From positions 62,001 to 126,000 of the forward strand of contig NZ_JAAGOW010000002.1 in the NCBI RefSeq assembly GCF_010499245.1: a stretch of DNA of 64,000 nt, in the 5' to 3' direction. Shown here piece after piece: positions 34,184-45,907 of the stretch. The notes below the pieces were generated by a model, which saw only the letters and a program-made list of their open reading frames with translations, was not told where the DNA came from and ran no database searches. The DNA comes from Variovorax sp. WS11. Lineage in GTDB: Bacteria > Pseudomonadota > Gammaproteobacteria > Burkholderiales > Burkholderiaceae_C. A program made the translations under genes and the position numbers. Each line of letters starts with the position of its first letter. Position 1 is the stretch's first letter.

Positions 34184-35657
34184 GAGCCTGTCAAAAATTT
34201 TGTGTTCGAGGCATAGCATGACGACCAGGAGCATGTATGCCAGTAAGCAAGACGAAGATGAAGAACGCGGCGATCGCCGCCAAGATGGCGGCGCTGCCGT
34301 CGATTCCGAAGGAGTTGATTGACCAGTTCGTCACCGGCCCCATGACCGGTGACGCAGTCAATGAGGCGACGGCCGCGTTCAAGAAGGCGCTGATCGAGCG
34401 CGCCCTGGGTGCCGAGATGTCGCACCACCTGGGCTACCCGAGCGGCGCGAGCAAGCCCGAGGCCAGCGGTGGCAATCAGCGCAATGGCAGGAGTGCCAAG
34501 ACGGTTTTGGCCGGTGACGGGCCACTTCGCATCGAGGTGCCGCGCGACCGCGAGGGCTCCTTCGAGCCAGTGCTCATCCCAAAGCACGAACGCCGGTTCA
34601 CCGGCTTCGACGACAAGATCGTGGCCATGTACGCGCGCGGCATGACCATGCGCGAGATCCAGGGCTTCTTGATGGAGAGCTACGCGGTGGAGGTGTCGCC
34701 CGAGTTCATCAGCTCGGTCACCGACGCCGTCATGGCCGAGGTCGGAGCCTGGCAGGCCCGGCCGCTGGAGCCGATGTACCCGGTGGTTTTTCGACGCCTT
34801 GCGCGTGAAGATCAAAGAAGACGCGGTGGTGCGCAACAAGGCCATCTACTTGGCCTTGGGGGTGCTGCCCGATGGCACGCGCGACATCCTCGGCCGCAAT
34901 GGATCGAAGGCACCGAGGGCGCCAAGTTCTGGATGAAGGTATTCAACGACCTGAAGACCCGCGGCGTGGTGACATCCCTCATCGCCGTCACCGATGGCTT
35001 GAAGGCATGCCCGAGGCGCTGGCGGCGGTGTATCCGGCTACCACGTTGCAGACCTGCATCGTGCACCCGATACGCAACTCGCTGGACTACGCGAGCTGGA
35101 AGGACCGCAAGCTGCTGGCCGCGGCGATCAAGCCAATCTACACGGCCGCGAGCGCCGAAGCGGCCGAGGCCGAACTCGATGCCTTTGCTCAAGGCCCCTG
35201 GGGTATCAAGTTCCCGACCGTGGTCGCGGCTTGGCGCCGTGCGTGGGATCGGGTGATTCCGTTCTTCGCGTTTCCGCCGTCCATCCGCCGGGTGATCTAC
35301 ACGACCAATGCCATCGAGAGCATCAACGCGCAGTTGCGCAAGATCATCAAGTCGCGCGGCCACTTCCCCAGTGATGACGCGGCCTCCAAGCTGATCTGGC
35401 TGGCGTTGCGCAACATCACGACCGACTGGGGGCGCGCGGCGCACAATTGGAAGGAGGCGATGAATCAATTCGCGATCCTCTACGAAGAGCGCTTCACGCA
35501 CGCGGCCCAAGGCAACGCAAAATCAGGAGGTTGAACCATGAATACATGGCTCAACCGGGGCGCCTCCGGCGGCCTGGCGGGGGCCTGAAGACATAAGAAA
35601 AAACAATCGAGAACAAATCAATCAACCGGCCTCGAACACAAAAATCCTGACAACTCC
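34184..35657 (+). mobile_element. IS256-family insertion sequence nested in the IS1182 transposase
   Basis: About 1474 bases, flanked by the 8-base duplication CCGCAGGC. The inner inverted repeats are clear: 34189-34212 reads TGTCAAAAATTTTGTGTTCG followed by AGGC, and the reverse complement of 35629-35652 reads TGTCAGGATTTTTGTGTTCG followed by AGGC. One transposase gene lies on the plus strand. The length and repeats fit the family. Confidence 0.85.
34237..35534 (+). pseudogene. IS256-family (mutator) transposase with three frameshifts
   Basis: It starts at ATG 34237 (MPVSKTKMKNAAIAAKM). The first frame runs to VEVSPEFISSVTDAVMAEVG and PMYPVVF at about 34791, where the T-run appears two bases short. 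A second frame carries DALRVKIKEDAVVRNKAIYL to about 34893. The first frame resumes at WIEGTEGAKFWMKVFNDLK to about 35005. A missing G in 'ttgaaggcatg' moves to a third frame, MPEALAAVYPATTLQTCIVH to the end (stop 35532-35534). The DDE residues are present across frames: FDAL, VTDG and NAIESIN. As written it is inactive, unless the indels are sequencing errors. Confidence 0.85.
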
Positions 35658-35665
35658 CCGCAGGC
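35658..35665. repeat. Target-site duplication of the IS256 insertion, right copy
   Basis: CCGCAGGC, identical to 34176-34183. On its right the IS1182 transposase gene resumes (minus strand, reading toward FSLRG). Confidence 0.8.
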
Positions 35666-36989
35666 TGAACTGCCGGAAGCCCAGCACGCTCTTGATCCAC
35701 CCGTTGGGCGCCTCCACGATCCACTTCCTCTTGCGGTAGGCCGCTTGGCCTGGTGGCGTCTTCAGCCTGGCATCCATCGCTGCAGTGCGCGGGTATTGTT
35801 CGGCGTCGATGTCCAGCGCCTGCTTGCCCTCTCGGCCCAATGCCACGATCAGCTCGCTCGGGCTGTCCTTGAGCTGCTCGAACACGGCCTCCGAGCGGAA
35901 TCCCGCATCCGCCAGCACCTGTCGGGCGTCCTCGCCCAGGTTGGCCTTCACCGCCGCCAACAGCACCGGCAGGCGGTCACTGTCGGCGGCGTTGTTGCTC
36001 AGCTCCGCGGCCACCACGAGTTGCGCGGCCTCGTCCACCGCGGTGTGGGCGTTGTAGCCGTAGTCGTAGCCGCCACCTGAGCGTTTCATGATCCGACTGT
36101 CCGTGTCGGTGAAGCTCTCCTGGGCGCTGTCCTTGGGAACACCGAAGTCGCGCTTGTAGCGCCCGCCTTTTGGGCTTGCCGTCCTTGTCACGGGTTTGCG
36201 CTCGTCGTCGGCGCTGCGCCCGCGGGCCGCATCGGCCTCGCGCTGGCGTTGCTCAGGCGCAGCTTGGCCTCGGTGATCGCCTTGAGCCGGTCCTCACGGC
36301 GCTTGATCTCCCCCGGGGATGTCCAGGTCGGGTTCGTTCTTCTCCAGGTCGTCGGCGGCACACGCTCGGTTGAGCAAGCCATCGATCTGCGCCTTGAGTT
36401 CGCCCTCGGCCTTGACCATCCTGTCATAGCTCACGGCCTTGTGGCGGCTCGCGTTGACCTTGAGCTTGGTGCCGTCCACCGCCACGGTGCCCAGCTTGAC
36501 CAGGCTGCACTCGCGCGCCAGGCGCACCACCTGCACGAACAACGCCGCCAGTTCCTCCAGGTGCAGTGCCCGGAAGTCCGAGAGCGTGCGGTGCGCCGGG
36601 TAGTTCTCTGCACCCAACACCCGCAGCGCAACGTCTTCGTGCAGCTTGGCCGCGAGCTTGCGCGAACTGAAGGTGCCGGTGGCGTAGCCGTAGATCAGCA
36701 CCTTGACCATCATGGCCGGGTGGAACGGCTGATTGCGCGGCCCACCCTTGGCGTATCGCGCATGGAAGGCGCTCAGATCCAGGCTGTCGACGCTGTCGCT
36801 GATGAAGTACGCCAGGTGCCCTTCGGGCAGCCAGTCTTGAAGTGCGTCAGGAAGCAGTCTTTGCTGCTGAGGCTCGTAGGGCAGGTAGCTGATGGGCATG
36901 CGCCCAAATCTATCAAGCATCTGCGCGCTCGTCACGCTTCTGCCGCGCAGGCTCCTAGCCCCCTTCCAAGTTTTCTTCGCCAAGTTCTT

Positions 36990-37023
36990 TGCGCCTCCGC
37001 ATGGCGCAGGGAGACTTTTTTTT
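36990..37023 (+). promoter_or_regulatory. Leader hairpin before the first lipoprotein gene
   Basis: TGCGCC (36990-36995) pairs with GGCGCA (37003-37008) around a 7-base loop, followed by GGGAGAC and a T8 run (37016-37023). The second paralog has the same arrangement at 40327-40362 with a different loop. It could be a leader regulatory element or an attenuator. Confidence 0.5.
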
Positions 37024-37447
37024 CATTTTTTCTACTAGGAGACACAGCTTGAAAAAGATAGACAAAAGCGCCCTTCTGCTACTGGTTGCAGCAGGAGCGC
37101 TCGCGGGTTGCGGGGGTGGAGGGAGCGGCCCGAGCGGCGGCTTCGTCCCATCGCAAGGCGCGGATGCCATGCCGGCTTCGACAGCTGCTGCGTCAGCTGA
37201 CGCTACAGCCGCATCGGCAGTCGAGCCGGCCGCGGACAAGGAGGCAGAGGCGCTCAGCAAGCTCGACGCCTCGTGGATCAAGGTCGCCAACGAAGGCCAG
37301 ACAGTCAGCCTGGCCACGTTGACGGTGGTGCAATACGGCGCGAACTCGTCCTGGACCAGCAGGAAGCTGTCCGGCACGGTGGCTTGCGACAACGCCACCT
37401 TTGGCGACCCGCTGCAGTTTGTGGCGAAGGCGTGCTATGTGCAAACG

Positions 37448-37503
37448 CCTGCGCCCGCTCCTGCCCCTGCTCCGGCTCCCGCACCGGCTCCGGCTCCCGC
37501 ACC
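37448..37503 (+). repeat. Short Pro-Ala coding repeat in the first lipoprotein gene
   Basis: Tandem six-base units of the type CCNGCN encode about nine Pro-Ala pairs between the two cysteine modules. Confidence 0.6.
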
Positions 37504-37732
37504 GGCCACTGGCCCAGCAGCAGGAACCGTGCTCTCCAAGGAAGGCTCCTCGTTCACGGTGCCTGCCCCGACACTCGTGAAGTACGGCGCCGACACTCGC
37601 TGGGTCACCAAGACTGTCACTGGAACAGCCGCTTGCACGAACGCATTCTTCGGCACCGACCCCGCGTTCATGACAGCGAAGTCATGCGTCGCTGTGGCCC
37701 CCCCGCCACTGCCCCTGCTCCCGCCCGGCGCC

Positions 37733-37880
<148 letters not shown>

Positions 37881-39786
37881 CAGTGCCCCTTTCTGGCGAC
37901 ATCGTGGACAGCGCCGGCACGGTGGTACCCAGCGCCTACGCGGCGATGGCCTACAAGTTCAACTCCGACGCGGGCGTGATCTACAAGTACGGGACGCCCG
38001 CGATCAAGAGCGGCGTGCAGACACTGCAAGAGCGCGCGGACGTCGGCACGATGAGCGGCATCGGCTCGGTCTACCAGTTGGGCCGCGAGGACTCGACGAA
38101 CAACATGTACGTGTCGATCCACGCTGCCGCCATCGGCGTTCCCACCTCCGGCCAGAGCGTAGAGAGCTCCGTGGCCTGGCTCCAGAACTCGGCCACCGAC
38201 CGGCGCACCTTCCAGCAGCGCCCGCAGTTGCTGTGGCAGCAGCGTCGGCTACTGCCGACCTCCATCGACGACTACGTTTCCACGGGCGTGCTGGCGAAGA
38301 ACGATGCGGCCGACCTCCCGGTGTGCGAGCACCGCGGCGAGAACGCGGCGGACTCCCCCGCCACGCGTCTGTCCTTGGTGTGTACCCAGGGCAGCCCGAC
38401 CAAGCCGGCCAAGCTGTACACGGTGGGCACTCTGACTGCACAGAACCGGGCCTCGACCTCGTTCAAGCTCGGCTTCGTGCCGACCGCCGTCACGGTCACC
38501 GGGGGTGGAGAATTCGCCCTGGTGTCAGGATGGGACGTGCCGAACACAAAGGGGCAGGTGGCCATCGTCTCCCTCGGCTCGGCCCCGCAAGACTGGAAGC
38601 CGGGACAGGCCCGCTACGACTGGTGGCACGGCTGGATGGACATGATGCACCCGGGCTTCCCCGACCAGGGCAACTACGTGTTCATGAAGGTCATCGGCTA
38701 CGTCGATCTGCCTTCGGACATGAAGGCGCCCACCGCCATCGCCGCGACCACCGGCATTCACCCCTACACGTCGATGTTGAAGTACGACGCCAGCGGCAAC
38801 ATCTCCAACTTCCAGATGCTGAACTCGCCGATGGCGAACAACCGGGCGAAGATGCTGCCGGGCGGCGAGGACTACGAGCGCTATGCCAAGGGCGGCGTTG
38901 CCGTGGTGGTCTCCAAGAGCGAGAAGCGGGCGGCATTCATCGACCTGAGCCCGCTCTTCAAGTACACGAACGACATGTACCTGGGCAGCGCCGCCTCCAA
39001 CCTGGAGACGTAGAACGTCGGTCTGGCCGCCAACCAGTGGCCGTACCTGCTGGCTGACAAGCCGCAGGCAATGCCGACAGTCGTGAAGACCTCCGCGCTG
39101 ACCAAGCGCCCGACCGCCCTTTGGACCAGCGCCACCCGCAGCTACTGGAGCAAGGACGAGCAGCAGCGGATCCCCAACTACCCGTTCTGGCAGACCGTGC
39201 CGCAATACGCTCGCGCCGCCATCGCCGTCGAGGGCGGGGAGCTGCAGCTGTTCTCGCTCGGCCGCTACGCCGCAGGCGTCAAGCCGACGACGCCGGCGCC
39301 GGCGGACATCCAGCAGGTGGGCACGGTCACGGGCGTGGGGGACAACATCACGCACATGGCGGCCGCCAAGGACTACGGTGGCGTGGCCGATCCGATCAAC
39401 GACCTGATCCTCTTCACCGACCGGGCCAACCGCCGCTGGGGCTGGGTCAAGCTCGCGAACACCGGCGAGACCGCAACCACGGGCAGCGTGCTGCGCACGA
39501 TGGAGGACTCGCGGGTCGACCCGATCATGGTCACCATGGCCGACAACTACTCGACCCAGGGCAACGTCCTGACGGTTGCCGACTACGCGGGGGCGAGCAT
39601 CGCCAACTACCGCTTCGGCGACATGATCTACCCCGACAAGAGCAGCGGCTTCTGCACCCAAGCGGGGGCCTGCCCGACGTACACATACCTGGGAGAGTTC
39701 GCCGGCAAGCTGGCGTTGCCGTTCAAGCCGACGTTGGTACACAGCTCGAACGTGCCGTGATGCGCTGAATTCACCGCCAATCCAAG

Positions 39787-39814
39787 GCCCCAGCTTCGGC
39801 TGGGGCTTTTTTTT
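39787..39814 (+). terminator. Intrinsic terminator after the first lipoprotein gene
   Basis: Perfect 8-bp stem GCCCCAGC / GCTGGGGC (39787-39794 and 39799-39806) with a TTCG tetraloop, followed by eight T. A textbook terminator, 26 bases after the stop. Confidence 0.95.
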
Positions 39815-40326
39815 AGCTATTTCAACTTATCGGAATTAAGTATTCATTGGGCGCGTGGAAGCGGCGCAACGTCTTTAAACTAATTTCTTAAGGAAATTGT
39901 TTCATCAGGCCGCTATTCGATATCCCGCGGCCACGGCGTGAACAAGTGCCTGTCTTGCCGCCTTTGATTTCGCGCAAAGAAGATCGCTGAATCGACAATA
40001 ACGTCAATCCAGCAATTTACTGAAATTAAGGGCAACACCAGACGACGTGCAGTACATGCAGCTTACCTAAGTACTCAAAAGAACCGATGTAAGTCGGTTG
40101 CAGCTCTGACGATCGAATCGCAGTGGCACCGCGACGAGGAAAGGCGACACGTGGGCGTTCTCTTTGAAGAACGATAAGGCTGTCGCCGCGGTCCAGTTGG
40201 GTTCGATGTCCGGGGGCCTCAGGCCCCACACCACGCACAGGGTCGAGCACGAACAACGTGCCGCATCCCTCTAGCCCACGGGGCGATCAGCCTCTCCCGT
40301 TCCAGCAATTTCTTTAGCAATTTCTT

Positions 40327-40362
40327 TTGCGCCCTTTGCAGGCGCAAGGGATTTCTTTTTTT
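40327..40362 (+). promoter_or_regulatory. Leader hairpin before the second lipoprotein gene
   Basis: TTGCGCC (40327-40333) pairs with GGCGCAA (40341-40347) around a 7-base loop, then GGGATTTC and a T run (40356-40362). The same design precedes the first paralog. It lies 28 bases upstream of the GTG start. Confidence 0.55.
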
Positions 40363-40390
40363 CGTCCACAGGTCGACCAGGAGATTCAGT

Positions 40391-42946
<2,556 letters not shown>

Positions 42947-42974
42947 CGCGCTGAGCCCGTAGCCACCAAGGACA

Positions 42975-43013
42975 GCAGCCGCCGATGCATGCGACGCATG
43001 CATCGGCGGCTGC
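42975..43013. terminator. Perfect 39-base hairpin between convergent lipoprotein and porin genes
   Basis: A 19-bp perfect stem (GCAGCCGCCGATGCATGCG and its complement) with a single A in the middle. No T run follows. It lies 28 bases after the lipoprotein stop and 37 bases before the porin stop (porin on -). It is probably a bidirectional terminator or mRNA 3' end. Confidence 0.7.
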
Positions 43014-43020
43014 ACAAGAC

Positions 43021-43042
43021 ATGGCCCGCCGCAGCGGGCCAT
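43021..43042. terminator. Second hairpin in the same convergent space
   Basis: ATGGCCCGC (43021-43029) pairs with GCGGGCCAT (43034-43042) with a CGCA loop, ending 8 bases before the porin stop. It probably ends porin transcription from the minus strand. Confidence 0.6.
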
Positions 43043-43050
43043 GCGCGCTA

Positions 43051-44205
43051 TCAGAACGCGTGGCGGATGCCGAAGTCGTAGCCGGTGGAGCTGCGCGGCA
43101 GGCCCGCGCCGTAGCTCACGCCGCCGTAGCCCGTGGTGCTCGCGGAGACCAGGCTGCCCGTGTAGGCCGCGTCGTTCTTGTTGCTGACGCGAGCGACGGT
43201 GGCGTAGAGCGCGGTGCGCTTCGACAGGTTGTGGACGTAGCCGATGGCCAGCTTGTTCACGCGCGGGTCGTCGCCGGTGAGACCGTAGGCGCCCTCGTTG
43301 TAGCGCACGGTGGAGTACGACGCGCGGATCAGGCCCGGGCCCACCGGCATGGTGGCGCCGAGCAGGTAGCCGTTGTAGCTGTCGTGGTAGGTGACGGCCG
43401 GGATCTCGAACTTGTTCTGCACGCTGGAGAGCTCGCCGAACAGCTTGACCATGCCGAAGTCATACGAGGCGCCGAGGTTGACCGTCTGCACCTTGCGCGT
43501 CAGCGCGGTGGTGTCCACCGCAAGGTTCTGCCCCGCCGAGACCGCGATGTCGAGCGGGCCGTTCGCATAGCCGAAGCGGCCACCGATGTAGCGGCCGGCA
43601 TTGGTGTTGGTGGTGGTCGTGGTCGACGAGGTGCTGGTGTCGGTGTTCTCGTGGAAGCTGTACTGCAGCTGGCCGTAGAAGCCGCCGAGGTTCGGCGGCA
43701 GGAAGTAGCCGATCGAGTTGCTGGCACGCACGTAGTTGGCGTTGTTGATGCCGGTGCTTCCGCTCACGGTGCTGATCACGTTGGTGCCCGAGCCGTTCGT
43801 GCCGAAGGGATCGAAGACCGTGTCGTTCCAGAAGGTGGGCGTGTAGTCGCGGCCCAGGCGCACTTCACCGAAGCCGCCGGAGAGGCTGACGGTGGAGCGG
43901 CGGTTGAAGGTCGAGACGCCGGTCGCGCCGTCGTCGTTGGTGATCGGCGCTTCGAGCCAGAAGCTGGCAGCCAGGCCACCACCCAGGTCTTCCGTGCCGC
44001 GGAAGCCGAGGCGGCTGGAGTTGTAGCCCGAGTTGGCGAGGCTCCATTTGCTCTGCGTGACGCTGACGCCGGTCGCGGCATTGCGCGAGGTGGCGGATTG
44101 ATAGGTCACGCCCGCATCGACCACACCGAACAGGGTAACGGACGATTGAGCAGCTGCCAGGCCGGTCACGGCCAGAGCGGCGATCGCGGTCAGTGATTTT
44201 TTCAT
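43051..44205 (-). CDS. Gram-negative porin (Omp32/OmpC-like)
   Basis: A 384-residue outer-membrane porin. Signal peptide MKKSLTAIAALAVTGLAAAQ, then the typical start SSVTLFGVVDAGVTYQSAT. RLGFRGTEDLGGGLAASFWL and LSGGFGEVRLGRDYTPTFWN are porin hallmarks (beta strands and the constriction loop region), and the protein ends in Phe (YDFGIRHAF), as needed for BAM-dependent assembly. Length and pattern fit a 16-strand trimeric general porin. It is convergent with the lipoprotein gene and divergent from the NERD gene. Confidence 0.95.
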   Translation of the reverse strand: MKKSLTAIAALAVTGLAAAQSSVTLFGVVDAGVTYQSATSRNAATGVSVTQSKWSLANSGYNSSRLGFRGTEDLGGGLAASFWLEAPITNDDGATGVSTFNRRSTVSLSGGFGEVRLGRDYTPTFWNDTVFDPFGTNGSGTNVISTVSGSTGINNANYVRASNSIGYFLPPNLGGFYGQLQYSFHENTDTSTSSTTTTTNTNAGRYIGGRFGYANGPLDIAVSAGQNLAVDTTALTRKVQTVNLGASYDFGMVKLFGELSSVQNKFEIPAVTYHDSYNGYLLGATMPVGPGLIRASYSTVRYNEGAYGLTGDDPRVNKLAIGYVHNLSKRTALYATVARVSNKNDAAYTGSLVSASTTGYGGVSYGAGLPRSSTGYDFGIRHAF

Positions 44206-44469
44206 TCAGGGTTCTCCGGTTTCAAGCGATCCTTGCGCAGCGACGGAACCATGGCCCGATTGCCATGCCGAAGCCGCTCAAGGTGTCATGTCGCCGCTCT
44301 TCATCAAGCAGCTGAGGGCATGGTCTCGTTCAAATCCGGAGGAATCTGGTAGTTGCGGCCCGGCGCACATGAAGTGTTGCTTGCATGCAGCACACGCAGG
44401 CCATCGAGCCGGTTCAGCGCTTCATCGCCGCCTTCAAATTTCTCCCCATTCGACGGAAATGATTCCGTC

Positions 44470-45192
44470 ATGATCAGCCTCAATCACACGACATCGCGTC
44501 CATCGCGGACCCCTCTGCCGGATGGCGAAGCGGGCATGAGCATCGTTCTGCCGCAACCCATGAAGACGGCAGCGGCATCGCTGGGCGTGCAGCAGATCGT
44601 CAGCGCGTTCAAGCCCGCCTTTCCGCATCTGCGCGTGCTGCGCGACCTCGTCATTCCGATGCCCGAGGGATGCGCCGTGCGCAGTGCGCGCATCGACGCA
44701 GTGCTGGTGTGCGAATCCGGCGTTTACCTGTTCGAGATCAAGAGCTGGCGCAACGCCTTCGTCTACCGCAAGCAGGCGGAGCCTGCGCCGCCGCGCTGGT
44801 TCCTGCGCCTGGACGGCTGCACCAAGGCACGGGAAATCGGAGACCCGGCATGGCAGGGCGGCCACAAGGCGGCGCGCCTGCGCAAGCTGCTGCCCGACGA
44901 CCTGCGGCTGCAGTGCTTCGTGCTGCTGCCCTGCGACGGCGTCAAGCTCGAAGGCGCCATACCGGCCGCCATCCTCACCCGGCAGGACCTGCCCTACATC
45001 GCGCGCCTGGCCAGGAACAACGGACGGCGCAGCGCGCGACCCTGCCGACTGCTGGATACCGCGGGCATCGAACAGACGGTGCAGCGGCTCATCGACATCC
45101 AGGGCGAGCTGACGCTCGAGCAACACCTGCAGGACTGCCGCGAGCGATTCGAGCGCGCACCGGCGCTGTCCCGCGAAGGCGCAAGCCGATGA
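44470..45192 (+). CDS. NERD-domain (nuclease-related) protein
   Basis: A 240-residue protein with a NERD domain. The core is RSARIDAVLVCESGVYLFEIKSWRN with the Asp...Glu-x-Lys pattern of nuclease-like folds, then further strands (LRLQCFVLLPCDGVKLEGAI). Its function is not established; the fold suggests DNA processing. I start at ATG 44470; an upstream frame open to 44353 is not favoured, and a later ATG (44536) is also possible. It overlaps the response-regulator gene (ATGA), so the two are coupled. The space to the divergent porin is about 264 bases. Confidence 0.75.
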   Translation: MISLNHTTSRPSRTPLPDGEAGMSIVLPQPMKTAAASLGVQQIVSAFKPAFPHLRVLRDLVIPMPEGCAVRSARIDAVLVCESGVYLFEIKSWRNAFVYRKQAEPAPPRWFLRLDGCTKAREIGDPAWQGGHKAARLRKLLPDDLRLQCFVLLPCDGVKLEGAIPAAILTRQDLPYIARLARNNGRRSARPCRLLDTAGIEQTVQRLIDIQGELTLEQHLQDCRERFERAPALSREGASR

Positions 45193-45878
45193 GCCGCATC
45201 CTGCTGGTGCAGGAAGGGCACGACGCCGCTTTGGCGCTGCTCGACGAACTGCAGCGCGCCGGGCACGATGTCGAGCCGGTCGAGGACGGCGCCGCGGCCC
45301 TGCATCGTATGCTGACTTCGCCGCCCGAACTCACCTTGCTCGGCATCGACCTGCCGCAGATCGACGGCCTGCGCATCCTCGAGACGGCGCGCAACAGCAG
45401 CGACCAGCCGATCATCGTGCTGACGGCGCGCAGGCAGGAGGCCGACCTGCTGCGCGGCTTCGAGCTCGGCGCTGACGACTATGTCTGCACGCCCTACTCG
45501 CCCAGAGAGGTGGCCGCGCGCATTCGCACGGTGCTGCGCCGCCGCGCGCAACAGCTCCGCGCGGCAAACCGGCCCGTGCCGATCGCCATCGGGAACCCTC
45601 CGGGGACCGTCGTGCTGGAGGGACAAGCGCTGCCGCTCACGCGCCGCGAGTTCCTGCTGCTGCGGGCACTCTCGCGGGAGCCCGGGCGGGTGTGCTCGCG
45701 ATCGGAGCTGCTCGAGGCTGCGTTCCCCTATGCCCTGGAAACCAACGAGCGCACCGTCGACGTGCACATCAAGAATCTGCGCAAGAAGCTCACCGTCGTG
45801 TCGCCGGCGCACCGATGGATTCGTTCCATCTACGGCGTCGGCTTCGTGTGGGACGCGCCGGCGAGCGCCGATCATTGA
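45189..45878 (+). CDS. OmpR-family response regulator with degenerate receiver site
   Basis: A 229-residue regulator. The receiver (residues 1-115) keeps the fold (ILLVQEGHDAALALLDELQR, PIIVLTARRQEADLLRGFEL), but the phospho-acceptor position is Gly52 (ELTLLGIDLPQIDGL), with an Asp only at 54; the invariant Lys is Thr101 (VCTPYSPRE), and only one residue of the acidic pair remains (Gln8-Glu9). The output domain is a normal OmpR winged helix (ALPLTRREFLLLRALSREPG, TNERTVDVHIKNLRKKLT, IRSIYGVGFVW). It probably works without phosphorylation. No histidine kinase is adjacent; the gene is coupled to the NERD gene upstream. Confidence 0.88.
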   Translation: MSRILLVQEGHDAALALLDELQRAGHDVEPVEDGAAALHRMLTSPPELTLLGIDLPQIDGLRILETARNSSDQPIIVLTARRQEADLLRGFELGADDYVCTPYSPREVAARIRTVLRRRAQQLRAANRPVPIAIGNPPGTVVLEGQALPLTRREFLLLRALSREPGRVCSRSELLEAAFPYALETNERTVDVHIKNLRKKLTVVSPAHRWIRSIYGVGFVWDAPASADH

Positions 45879-45907
45879 GCGGCGGCACCCGCGCGACGGC
45901 CCAGCGC

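Larger units (their letters stand above)
34092..36899 (-). pseudogene. IS1182-family transposase, frameshifted and split by IS256
   Basis: The N-terminal part runs from ATG 36899 (MPISYLPYEPQQQRLLPDAL, LAYFISDSVDSLDLSAFHAR) to about 36300. The central part then changes frame at about 36300, about 36260 and about 36195 (PGEIKRREDRLKAITEAKLR, then KGGRYKRDFGVPKDSAQESF). That frame continues through RKRKWIVEAPNGWIKSVLGF to FSLRG at about 35660. There the IS256 right end interrupts. The remaining C-terminus (LNKVKAEFKLVCLALNLRRM) is found on the other side of the IS256, at 34183-34092, ending in TAA. The gene cannot make an active protein as written. Confidence 0.8.
33924..36958 (-). mobile_element. 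IS1182-family insertion sequence, interrupted by an IS256-family element
   Basis: Terminal inverted repeats of 22 bases: the left repeat (33924-33945) and the reverse complement of the right one (36937-36958) read CTAGGAG...GCGCGGCAGAAG and agree at 20 of 22 positions. CTAG at both outer edges is either the end of the repeat or a 4-base target duplication. The transposase is on the minus strand and is interrupted by the nested IS256 at 34184-35657. Without that insertion and its duplicated 8 bases the element is about 1.55 kb. Its right end lies about 90 bases before the start of the first lipoprotein gene. Confidence 0.8.
39761..40390 (+). other. Intergenic region between the two lipoprotein paralogs
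   Basis: 630 bases, clearly more AT-rich than the surrounding genes. It holds the terminator of the first gene (39787-39814), the inverted repeat AATTTC-TTAAG-GAAATT (39882-39898), a tandem 12-mer (GCAATTTCTTTA/GCAATTTCTTTT, 40305-40328), the leader hairpin (40327-40362) and the AGGAGA ribosome site (40379-40384). I see no gene in it. Confidence 0.6.
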
